Shown piece by piece: positions 26,464 through 34,297 of a stretch of DNA of 64,000 bases. The DNA comes from Paractinoplanes rishiriensis (GTDB lineage: Bacteria > Actinomycetota > Actinomycetes > Mycobacteriales > Micromonosporaceae). Below the pieces are notes generated by a model. That model ran no database searches. It was given only the letters and a program-made list of their open reading frames with translations, and was not told the origin of the DNA. The stretch's first letter is position 1. Every line of letters starts with the position of its first letter. The position numbers and the translations under genes are program-made. Where the stretch lies: positions 62,001 through 126,000 of the forward strand of contig NZ_BOMV01000035.1 of the NCBI RefSeq assembly GCF_016862375.1, in the 5' to 3' direction.

Positions 26464-27033
26464 TCAACCGTTCCGGGTACTGACTCGGTAACGGAGATGA
26501 ACGACGCCGTTGCGAAATCGGCGCTCGTCGAGGAGATCGAAGTCGGTGCGCGCACCAGTTGGCAGCCCCGGCTTGCCGCCTCCGACGGCCAAGGGCCAGA
26601 CGAACAACTGGCACTCGTCGACCAGTCCCGCCCGCATCGCTTGCGCCGCCAGGTCGGCACCTCCGATGGTGATATCACTGTCGGCCGTGGCCTTCAGCCG
26701 GCGTACGGCGGCAGGGTCGAAGCGGCGCTCCACGCTGGTGCGGGCCGTCGAAACCGCGGTGAGAGTCGTGGAGTAGACGATTTTGTCCGCCGCTTGCCAG
26801 GCGCTCGCGAAGTCGGCCAGAAGACCGGACTGCGCGGCGAGCGCAGCGTCGGTTTCCCAGACAGCCATCATCTCGTACAGGCGCCGCCCGTACAGAAAAG
26901 TACCCGCAGACCGCAGAAGATCCGTGGTGAACGCAAACACCCCGTCGTCGCGCGGCAACCAGGAGAAGACTCCGTCCTCGTCCTCGATATATCCATCAAG
27001 CGACACATTGGTCACGTAGATCAGCTTTGCCAC
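26464..27033 (-). CDS. RibD C-terminal/dihydrofolate reductase-like protein
   Basis: A 189-aa NADPH-binding reductase-fold protein: LIYVTNVSLDGYIE at the N-terminus, GTFLYGRRLYEMM (about 46-58), and ITIGGADLAAQAM (about 123-135) match the RibD_C/DHFR-like family. Such stand-alone actinobacterial proteins seldom have an assigned substrate. GTG 27033 has GGGAGGAAGAGG immediately upstream, a strong ribosome binding site. It lies 37 bp upstream of the deaminase and is co-directional, so the two may be cotranscribed. Confidence 0.88.
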   Translation of the reverse strand: MAKLIYVTNVSLDGYIEDEDGVFSWLPRDDGVFAFTTDLLRSAGTFLYGRRLYEMMAVWETDAALAAQSGLLADFASAWQAADKIVYSTTLTAVSTARTSVERRFDPAAVRRLKATADSDITIGGADLAAQAMRAGLVDECQLFVWPLAVGGGKPGLPTGARTDFDLLDERRFRNGVVHLRYRVSTRNG

Positions 27034-27678
27034 GCCTCTTCCTCCCGGTGCACATGGGCAGGTAAATCCGCCCTTCGCCCCTTCTACGAACGGCTCGGGC
27101 CGGATCCGACACCACCCCGAAAGAAAGTTCCCGAGGATCGTCGCACGCCAGCGCTCCGCTTCCGGCAGACAAGGCGTGTCGACTCGGCCCACCCAGCCCC
27201 GACCGCGGGCAGACAGCACCGTAGGGGTTTCAGGGGCATCGGCTCGGCGTAACCGATCGGCGCCCGGGCTCCGCACCAAGCCGACCCGCCGCTACCCCGC
27301 CGGCATGCCATCTCGATCAACTCGCTGGGCAACCTCCTCCGTCTGATGTGCGCCGGGTCCACCAGCTGACGATCTGGTCGTCGATGACCAAGCCGCGGTC
27401 GACGATGCGGGCGAATGCTTTGGGGCCAGCGACCCCTGCAGGCATTCGGTGTCGGCCACGCGCTGGCAGACCGGCTAAGCCCGGTTCTCGCCGCGCGCTC
27501 GCCGCGCACATTCGACTTATCTTCACCGACAATTGGGCGGACGAATACCTATTTCTCCTCGTCGGCCAAGGCCGGGAGACCGTACAGCGACTCCACTAAT
27601 CGATCTATGCCGTGGCCCTGCCCAACGTGCGACAGCCCACGCCGAAAATCGCATTGACGGCGTGGATAGCGTACGTTC
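27034..27678. other. 645-bp stretch without a supported gene
   Basis: Between the divergent reductase gene and the ABC exporter pair. Short open frames exist on both strands (for example 27317-27532 minus) but none has a ribosome binding site and recognisable product. Base composition is slightly more AT-rich from about 27490 to 27600. It presumably holds promoters for both flanking units; no RiPP precursor peptide was found on either strand. Confidence 0.6.
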
Positions 27679-29424
27679 GTGGCGTCTCCGTCCCGCCGGT
27701 TACTCGGCTTCCTTGTCCTGGCGGGGTGGCCCGGGCTGGTTGCCGTCACCATTCTCGAGTTGATCCTCCTGGTGGAGCCCACCGCGATCGCCCTGGTGAC
27801 CGGCGCGCTGGTCGGCCGCCTCGCCGAGGCCGCCGCTGACGACCGGCTCACCGTAACGGCCGCCGGCGGCGGCACCGGGCCGATCCTCGCGATACTCGCC
27901 ACGCTGTTGGTTGCCGGCAACGCGTTGCGCGCGCTGAGCCGTCCGTTGACCGACCGGGTCAGCTCGCGCATCGACGCCGCGGTCCGCCGCGAGCTGACCT
28001 CTCGGGTGCTGGCCCTGCCTACCCTCGACCGCGTTGAGGACGCGGCGCTGCAGGACTCGCTGGCCACCATGCGGTCGCCCATGTTGACGTGGATGGACGA
28101 GGGGCTCGGCCGAGCCGCGGTCGAGCGTTTCCGGTCCGCGCTGACCATGGTCGGGCTGGTGACGGCGATGCTCGTGCTGTGCCAGGTGGTGTGGTGGTGG
28201 GGACCGGCGACGGCCGCGGTGGCGCTGCTGCTGGGCCGGTTCCGGTCCGGCATGTGGCGGCACTTCTTCGGGGTCATCAAGGAAACGATGCCGGCCGCGC
28301 TGCGCGGGCAGGCCTGGCTGGCCATCATGGCGGGGAGCCGGGACGCGAAGGAGGTGCGGATCTTCGGGCTGAACGGCTGGTTGCAGCGGCACGCCGACGA
28401 CAACATCGCCGACGCCGTCACCCGGGTCGTCGCCGCGCGGGAGGCGCTGCTGCGACGCGAGCTGGCGGTCTTCCTCGGCTGGGCGGCGACCGCGTCGCTG
28501 GTATACGTCGCCGTGGCCACCTCGGGCGCCATGTCGGTGGGCCGGATCGCGGCCACGATCGGCGCCGTGTCCGCGATGTTCGTCATCTCGATGACCAGCC
28601 AGGGCGAGGACATGGACGAGGTGGTCGCGCCCGCAGTGGAGTCGATCACCAGGGTCCGCGAGGCCGCGCCCAGCCTCGAACCTACGCCACCGCCTCCCTC
28701 CGGCACGGGTGAGATCTCCCTGACGGAGGTGCGTTTCGCGTACGGCGAGGTGGGTGTTCTCGACGGCGTCACCCTGACGCTGGGCCACGGCGAGGTGGTC
28801 GCAATCGTCGGCGTGAACGGCGCCGGGAAGACCACCCTGGCCAAGTTGCTGACCGGCCAATACCGGCCGGGAAGCGGAACCGTGGTCACCGAGCCCGCCG
28901 CATACGCGGTCTACCAGGATTTCAACCGCTACGAGCTGAGCGCGTACGAGAACATCCGTGTCGCGGCACCGGAAGCGACGCGGGAGCAGGTGGAGGCCGC
29001 AGCCGCGGCGGTCGGCGCGACGGCGATGATCGAACGGCTGCCGCACGGCTGGGCGACGGTCCTCTCGCCCAAGTACGCCGGCGGCAGCGACCTGTCCGGC
29101 GGTCAGTGGCAGAAGATCGCGCTGGCCCGGGCCGTGCTGGCGGCCGCGACCGGCACCCGGCTGCTGGTCCTCGACGAGCCGACCGCCAACCTGGACATCG
29201 AGGCCGAGTTGGACGCGTTCAAACGGATCAGTCAGGCGCGCGGCGACGCCACCGTCGTGCTGATCTCGCACCGGTTCTCGACCGTGCGCAAGGCCGACCG
29301 GATCGTCGTCCTCTCCGGCGGCCGGATCACCGAGGACGGCAGTCACGCCGAGCTGCTCGCCGCCGACGGCGAGTACGCCCGGATGTTCCACCTGCAGGCC
29401 CAGCAGTTCCAGGAGGCCGGATGA
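27679..29424 (+). CDS. ABC exporter half-transporter (permease-ATPase fusion), first of pair
   Basis: A 581-aa fused exporter. About five or six hydrophobic helices occupy residues 1-310, then an ATPase with Walker A GVNGAGKTT (about 376-384), a Q-loop in AVYQDFNRYELSAYENI, signature LSGGQWQ, Walker B LLVLDEPTA and H-loop ISHRF. The Q-loop style and gene pairing are those of exporters found with lanthipeptides, lasso peptides and other peptide products. The start is GTG 27679, without a clear ribosome binding site. The end overlaps the second exporter (ATGA). Confidence 0.9.
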   Translation: MASPSRRLLGFLVLAGWPGLVAVTILELILLVEPTAIALVTGALVGRLAEAAADDRLTVTAAGGGTGPILAILATLLVAGNALRALSRPLTDRVSSRIDAAVRRELTSRVLALPTLDRVEDAALQDSLATMRSPMLTWMDEGLGRAAVERFRSALTMVGLVTAMLVLCQVVWWWGPATAAVALLLGRFRSGMWRHFFGVIKETMPAALRGQAWLAIMAGSRDAKEVRIFGLNGWLQRHADDNIADAVTRVVAAREALLRRELAVFLGWAATASLVYVAVATSGAMSVGRIAATIGAVSAMFVISMTSQGEDMDEVVAPAVESITRVREAAPSLEPTPPPPSGTGEISLTEVRFAYGEVGVLDGVTLTLGHGEVVAIVGVNGAGKTTLAKLLTGQYRPGSGTVVTEPAAYAVYQDFNRYELSAYENIRVAAPEATREQVEAAAAAVGATAMIERLPHGWATVLSPKYAGGSDLSGGQWQKIALARAVLAAATGTRLLVLDEPTANLDIEAELDAFKRISQARGDATVVLISHRFSTVRKADRIVVLSGGRITEDGSHAELLAADGEYARMFHLQAQQFQEAG

Positions 29425-31178
29425 GGTTCGCCGAGATCCGTACGGTGCTCTCCGCCTGCCTGCGCCACCGGCCCGCCCGCACCTGGCTGCTGATCGCGAT
29501 GACCCCGCTGCTGGCGATCGCACCCGGGCTCACCGCCCTCGGGCTGCAGTGGGTCGTCGACGGCGTGCTCACCGGCTCCCGTCCGCTGCTGGTGGGTGGC
29601 GCGCTCGCCGCAGCCGCCGCGGGGGCCTTCGGGCTGGCCGGCAACCGCGTCGTCCAGGTGCAGGCCGGACTCCTCGCCGGTGAGGTCGGTCCCGAACTGG
29701 ACAAAGAGATCATCCGGTGGATCGCGACTATGCCAACCACCAGCCACCTCGAGGAAACTGCTTCGCTGCACCGGATCGAGCAGATCCGCGGGCTGGGCCA
29801 GCGAATCGTCTCGTTCGGAGTGTCCGGCCTGGTGACCGTGCAGATCGTGCTCTGGCTGGGTATCACCGCGGTCCTGCTGGCGCGGATCCACCCCGTCCTC
29901 GTCGTGCTGCCGCTGTTCGCCGTGCCGTCGATGCTGCTCAGCCGCGTAGCCTCGGGCAAGATCGAGGCAACTCGGGCGGAGACGGCCGAGCACAACCGGG
30001 CCCAACAGCACCTCTTCGCGATGATCACGGAGAGTGCCTCGGCCAAGGAGCTGCGGCTCGGCAGGTCCGGCGCCCACATCGCGGGGATCGCGCGTCACCT
30101 GCGCGGCCAACGAGACGCCGCGCTCTGGCGGAGCACGCTGGCGGTCAGCGGCCTCACGCTCACCGGCTCGCTGCTCTTCGTGGCGGCCTTCATCGGGGCG
30201 CTCCACCTCACCGTCCGGCTGGCTCTCGCGGGCGACGTCAGCCCGGGCACGCTGCTGCTGGTGGCCACCCTGGGCGGCCAGATCCGCGGCCAGCTCGAAC
30301 TGCTCATCTTCGCGGTCAGCAACGTCGTCCGCAGCGCCGGCATGGCCCGGCAGCACCTATGGCTGCGTGACCTCTACCAGTCCGCCACCACCGGGACAAA
30401 GCCGTCGCCCGTACGCCTCCGGGACGGCATAACCCTGTCCGGCGTCAATTTCTCGTACGGCGGACCACCGGTGCTGCACGACATCGACCTGCACCTCGCC
30501 GCCGGCCAGACGGTGGCGCTGGTCGGTGACCACGGCAGCGGTAAGACGACGTTGGTCAAGCTGTTGTGCGGGTTCTACCGCCCGGCAACCGGAACCATCA
30601 CGGTGGACGGCGAGTCACTCGACGAGCTCGACCCGGCGGGCTGGCGGAACCGGATAACCGCCGCCTTCCAGGACCTGAGCCGGTTCCCCTTCCTGGCCGG
30701 CGAGTCGGTCGGCGTGGGCGACCTGCCCCGGATCCACGACATCGCGGACGCGGCCGAGCGAGGCGGCGCCGCCCAGGTCTTCGACCGCCTGCCGCAAGGC
30801 GACCAGACCCAGCTGGGTAAGTCCTTCAGTGACGGCGTCGAGCTGTCCGGCGGCCAATGGCAGAAAATCGCCCTGTCCCGAGCGTTCATGCGCTCAACGC
30901 CGCTGCTCGCGGTACTCGACGAGCCGACTGCCGCGCTGGACGCGGCCAGTGAGTACGAGGTCTACCAGCGGTACGCCGCAGCGGCCCGGCGCTGGCAGCA
31001 GGAAACCGGCGGCATCACCCTGCTGGTCTCACACCGATTCGCCACCATCCGGATGGCCGACCTGATCGTGGTGCTCGACCACGGCCACATCATCGAACAG
31101 GGCACCCACGCCGAACTCATCGAGCGTGCCGGCCGCTACGCCCATCTGTACGGGTTGCAGGCTGCCGCCTATCAGTGA
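29421..31178 (+). CDS. ABC exporter half-transporter (permease-ATPase fusion), second of pair
   Basis: A 585-aa partner with the same layout: membrane helices within 1-320, Walker A GDHGSGKTT, Q-loop ITAAFQDLSRF, signature LSGGQWQ, Walker B LLAVLDEPTA and H-loop VSHRF. Both ATPase sites look intact, so the expected heterodimer would have two competent sites. AGGAGG precedes the ATG, which overlaps the first gene by 4 bp. No modification enzyme or precursor peptide adjoins the pair, so the substrate is unknown. A hairpin follows 45 bp downstream. Confidence 0.9.
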   Translation: MRFAEIRTVLSACLRHRPARTWLLIAMTPLLAIAPGLTALGLQWVVDGVLTGSRPLLVGGALAAAAAGAFGLAGNRVVQVQAGLLAGEVGPELDKEIIRWIATMPTTSHLEETASLHRIEQIRGLGQRIVSFGVSGLVTVQIVLWLGITAVLLARIHPVLVVLPLFAVPSMLLSRVASGKIEATRAETAEHNRAQQHLFAMITESASAKELRLGRSGAHIAGIARHLRGQRDAALWRSTLAVSGLTLTGSLLFVAAFIGALHLTVRLALAGDVSPGTLLLVATLGGQIRGQLELLIFAVSNVVRSAGMARQHLWLRDLYQSATTGTKPSPVRLRDGITLSGVNFSYGGPPVLHDIDLHLAAGQTVALVGDHGSGKTTLVKLLCGFYRPATGTITVDGESLDELDPAGWRNRITAAFQDLSRFPFLAGESVGVGDLPRIHDIADAAERGGAAQVFDRLPQGDQTQLGKSFSDGVELSGGQWQKIALSRAFMRSTPLLAVLDEPTAALDAASEYEVYQRYAAAARRWQQETGGITLLVSHRFATIRMADLIVVLDHGHIIEQGTHAELIERAGRYAHLYGLQAAAYQ

Positions 31179-31222
31179 ACGACCGGCTGATCCCGATCTT
31201 CCGGATCCCCGCCAACGACGAA

Positions 31223-31248
31223 GGGCCAGCCGACACCCCGGCTGACCC
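31223..31248 (+). terminator. Hairpin after ABC exporter pair
   Basis: GGGCCAGCCG (31223-31232) pairs with CGGCTGACCC (31239-31248) with one mismatch and a 6-nt loop, followed by CACATTTTGC. Position 45 bp after the exporter stop and the short T-run suggest an intrinsic terminator. Confidence 0.5.
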
Positions 31249-31257
31249 CACATTTTG

Positions 31258-31276
31258 CACAACGCTACGCGTTGTG
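31258..31276. repeat. Perfect 8-bp inverted repeat near island left end
   Basis: CACAACGC (31258-31265) and GCGTTGTG (31269-31276) flank TAC. A second, shorter inverted repeat TCACCG/CGGTGA lies at about 31305-31320. They sit between the last chromosomal gene and the first element gene; an operator, a second terminator stem or part of an attachment site are all possible. Confidence 0.5.
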
Positions 31277-31370
31277 GGCCGGACGCGTCAGTGCGAACAC
31301 CGCCCATCACCGTTACCGGTGACCCACTACCGGGGCGTTTGACCAGGTCACGGGGTCGGGGTGAGGCCCG

Positions 31371-31601
31371 ATGAGCTTCATCCGCCGCCGTGACAACCCG
31401 GTCACGCTCGCCTCAGCCGTCTGGTCCGAGCCGCATCTGCCGCCGCGCAAGGCGGCCCGCGAGCAACTCGTCACCACGCTGGTAGCCGAGTTGTACGGCA
31501 CGCTCACCAACCTCAGTGTCTCGGACACCGAGGCGTACGCCGTCTTCCTACGCACCGTGGCGATCCTCAACGTGTACGCCGTCAAGGAGGGACGCCGATG
31601 A
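31371..31601 (+). CDS. Small element-encoded hypothetical protein
   Basis: A 76-aa helical protein (EAYAVFLRTVAILNVYAVKEG near the C-terminus). It is the first of three genes that overlap by 4 bp each and end with a DUF2637 protein, an arrangement seen in actinomycete integrative elements. No known domain; function unknown. Confidence 0.65.
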   Translation: MSFIRRRDNPVTLASAVWSEPHLPPRKAAREQLVTTLVAELYGTLTNLSVSDTEAYAVFLRTVAILNVYAVKEGRR

Positions 31602-31984
31602 CCGGGCATACGCCCCCTCCGACCTCGTACACCGCCGCCGAGAAAATCAGCCCCTACCAGCTTCTCATCGACCTGCACGAACATGCCATCGCCCGCCCGG
31701 CCCGGCCGTCGAGCACCGACCTGCTAGCCGAGCTGGCATTGGCCGCCGCCGTGGTCGCCTGGTGGCGTCGATGGCAACCGGCCATCATCCATGCCGCGCT
31801 GCGGGCCGGCGCGGACCTTCCGGACATCGCCGCCGCGACCGGCCTGGACCCCTCCGAGGTCATCGGGCGGTGGCAGCGCTGGGCTGAGGTCCAGACCGGC
31901 ACGGACATCGGCGGACATCCGCTGCTCGACCCGGACGAGGTCCGGACCATCCACCACCGCATCGCGAAGGAGGTGAAACTATGA
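31598..31984 (+). CDS. Element-encoded hypothetical protein with HTH-like segment
   Basis: A 128-aa protein. A hydrophobic helix near 43-56 (LAELALAAAVVAWWRRW) is followed by AGADLPDIAAATGLDPSEVIGRWQRWA (about 69-95), which has the spacing of a helix-turn-helix. It overlaps both neighbours by 4 bp, so the three genes are translated together. Function unknown; a DNA-binding role is an inference from the helix pattern only. Confidence 0.65.
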   Translation: MTGHTPPPTSYTAAEKISPYQLLIDLHEHAIARPARPSSTDLLAELALAAAVVAWWRRWQPAIIHAALRAGADLPDIAAATGLDPSEVIGRWQRWAEVQTGTDIGGHPLLDPDEVRTIHHRIAKEVKL

Positions 31985-32691
31985 ATCCGACTCGAATCGC
32001 ACGGAATCTGAGTACAGCGGCGGTGGCGTCGATCGCCGCGTGGTCGTCGTGGAGCCACATGGTCCACGTGGCGTTGCGCTTCGGTGAACGGCCGGAGGTG
32101 GCCTACGTCCTGCCGATCTCGGTCGACGGGATGCTCATCGTCGCCTCCACCGTGATGGTGGACGACCAGCGTGCTGGGCGGCCGGTGCGCTGGTCCGCGC
32201 GGATCGCGTTCCTCGCTGGGGTGACGGCCAGCGTCGCCGCGAACATCACGGCAGCCCAGCCGACCCTCGGCGCCCGGATCGTGGCCGCGTGGCCCGCCGT
32301 CGCGCTGCTGCTCGTGGTGGAGATCCTGTCCCGCGCCCGGCAAACGTCAGCAGAACCCGAGGGTGACCCCGGCCTTGGCCCCGTCCCGACGCCAACGGCC
32401 TCCGGCGATGGCCACCCTATCCTCGCTGAGACAGCCAGCACGAAGTCCTCATCATCAACCGCCGTGCCATCGCCGAAACGCCGGACACCACCCTCGTCAG
32501 CGTGGACATCAGATCGTCGGCGTCGCCGGGAGGGCGGCACGTCGGAAGCGGTGTCGCGCATACGCGCGGACGACCCACACGCGAGCACGGCGGACATCGC
32601 CACCCAGCTCGGAGTGACCGAGCGTCATGTCCGCCGATTGCTGAACGCCGGGGCAACCCAAGGACCCATACCCGACGACGGCCCGTCTTGA
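31981..32691 (+). CDS. DUF2637 (Spd-like) membrane protein
   Basis: A 236-aa protein with four hydrophobic segments in residues 10-120 (SHMVHVALRFGE and PISVDGMLIVAS are DUF2637 signatures) and a hydrophilic tail that ends in a helix-turn-helix (ADIATQLGVTERHVRRLL, about 203-220). DUF2637 proteins are common in mobile elements of Streptomyces and Actinoplanes relatives, where related genes affect intramycelial plasmid spread. Its presence is the main evidence that this is the left side of the element. Confidence 0.82.
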   Translation: MNPTRIARNLSTAAVASIAAWSSWSHMVHVALRFGERPEVAYVLPISVDGMLIVASTVMVDDQRAGRPVRWSARIAFLAGVTASVAANITAAQPTLGARIVAAWPAVALLLVVEILSRARQTSAEPEGDPGLGPVPTPTASGDGHPILAETASTKSSSSTAVPSPKRRTPPSSAWTSDRRRRREGGTSEAVSRIRADDPHASTADIATQLGVTERHVRRLLNAGATQGPIPDDGPS

Positions 32692-32853
32692 ACCGATCTG
32701 CCGGCTGGTGCGACGACGTCAACCCGTGCAGTCGCGCCAGCCCGTCAGCGGCTACCAGAGTCGTCTCCGAATACCTCCGGAGCCCACTGGCCTGGGGCAT
32801 GATCCGCGCGCAACCTGCTGGGTGGCCGTAGGAGTAGGGATAGCGCAAAACGC

Positions 32854-34155
32854 CTACGCGGCCAACGCGGGGAACACCACCACTGAGCCGTCGCCGTTGC
32901 GGGCGATTTCAATAGCCAGGTCTGTGGGGCGGCCGTTGACGATGGACTCGTCTCCCAGCCTGCGGATCCGGTTTGCCGCGCTCATCAGGCGATCGACTTC
33001 ACCGGTCGTGAAGACCGGCAGTAGACCGTGCGGGCGTGCCAGTTCGAGCGCCGACAGTCGGCCAAGGACACGGGCGATGTCCGACTCCAGTTTGTCGAGG
33101 CGCTGTTGATCTACTCGGAGTACCCGGGTGAAATTCTCGAACAAGTTGCCCGGGTCACCCTGCGCATGGTCGACGGCCTGCAGGATGATGACCCGCCTCT
33201 TCAGCGCTATCGCCAAGGTGGCGAGTTCAAGGTGGGTGCGGAAGATTCCGCCGTTCGTATCGACGCCGGGAAATGACTTGGTCAGGGTGTCGATCCCGGC
33301 GGCCTTGTCGGCGGACAACTTGTCGAGTGCATTCTGCCAACGGGTGAGGCGGCGGTCGGTGGCGGCCAGCGCTTTGCCGATGGCATGCACTGCCGAGTCA
33401 AGTCCGAGTGAGACACCAAGCTTGCCCTGGTCGAGCAGGATGGCGGTGGCTTTGTCGATGGCGTCGCGGCAGCCGTCGAGTTCGCTGCGCTCGTCGTTGA
33501 GCCTGTCGTCGTGCAGTTGCTCCAGCAGTTCCGTGATGCGTTCAACCGCCTGCTGACGCTTGTAGTCGGCACGTGCGCTCACTCCTACCGCTACGGCCAT
33601 GAGCACGAGCGGTGCGGCTACGGTGAGCGCCGCGCTGCCGGCGACCGCTGCGCCGGCCGTTGCCCCGGCTCCACCGACCGCGCCCGCTGTTGCCGCCTTC
33701 CCGACTGGCACGAACGTCGCGTTCGCGGCGATACCCGTCGAGTCCACGAGTGTGCCGTAGATGCCGCCGGCTGCCGCCTTCGATGGCATGGGGCGAACGA
33801 TGCCCTGGCCTACCTGAGCGGCGACCTTCGCTGGAATCACCATGCGGTACAGACACCCACCGGCAGCGGGTGCCGCTCCTGTGGAGTTTCGCGCTGACTG
33901 ACTGATGAGCTGCGAGAGGTGCTGCGCCAACGGACTCGCGGCGTCGAGCGGGATACCCCGGCTGCGATCGACATCGGCGGGTAGCGGATACGCCTCAAGT
34001 GTCGCGATCGGTTCGTCGGCGAGAACGGCCAGCACACTGCGTAGTTCGGTCAAGCGCTCAGGCGTCATCGGCCCATGTCCGGTTAGCGCAGGCACCTGGC
34101 CGTTTCCGGTCGCCAGAGTCCACACCGGCACGACTGACCTGTTGTCGCTGGTCAT
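32854..34155 (-). CDS. Membrane protein with glycine-zipper-like segment and coiled coil, defence operon member
   Basis: A 433-aa protein of unknown family. Residues 150-200 are a Gly/Ala-rich hydrophobic stretch (AGAVGGAGATAGAAVAGS then LTVAAPLVLMAVAVGV) resembling a glycine zipper or membrane-inserting hairpin; it is followed by about 190 residues of charged helical sequence likely to form coiled coils. ATG 34155 has AGGAGAG upstream; a TTG at 34173 would add 6 residues. It lies 142 bp after the UvrD helicase and is co-directional. By context it could be a membrane effector of the system; that is inference. Confidence 0.7.
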   Translation of the reverse strand: MTSDNRSVVPVWTLATGNGQVPALTGHGPMTPERLTELRSVLAVLADEPIATLEAYPLPADVDRSRGIPLDAASPLAQHLSQLISQSARNSTGAAPAAGGCLYRMVIPAKVAAQVGQGIVRPMPSKAAAGGIYGTLVDSTGIAANATFVPVGKAATAGAVGGAGATAGAAVAGSAALTVAAPLVLMAVAVGVSARADYKRQQAVERITELLEQLHDDRLNDERSELDGCRDAIDKATAILLDQGKLGVSLGLDSAVHAIGKALAATDRRLTRWQNALDKLSADKAAGIDTLTKSFPGVDTNGGIFRTHLELATLAIALKRRVIILQAVDHAQGDPGNLFENFTRVLRVDQQRLDKLESDIARVLGRLSALELARPHGLLPVFTTGEVDRLMSAANRIRRLGDESIVNGRPTDLAIEIARNGDGSVVVFPALAA

Positions 34156-34297
34156 CGTCTCTCCTGTTCCCAAGTAAGAGCCTGAAACGCATCAGCCGGA
34201 TCACCGTTGGTTCCAGGTCGGGCCTGACGCGGAGCCAGATCATGAACGAGACGAATGGTTTGCCCGAGACATCGGACAAACCATGACGTCGGCATCA

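Noticed and set aside
27317..27532. 71-codon minus-strand frame in the 645-bp gap
   Set aside because: No ribosome binding site and no recognisable domain.
31179..31370. Search for a duplicate of the tRNA-Ala 3' end as left attachment site
   Set aside because: No match was seen; serine integrases need only a very short shared core, so absence is not informative.
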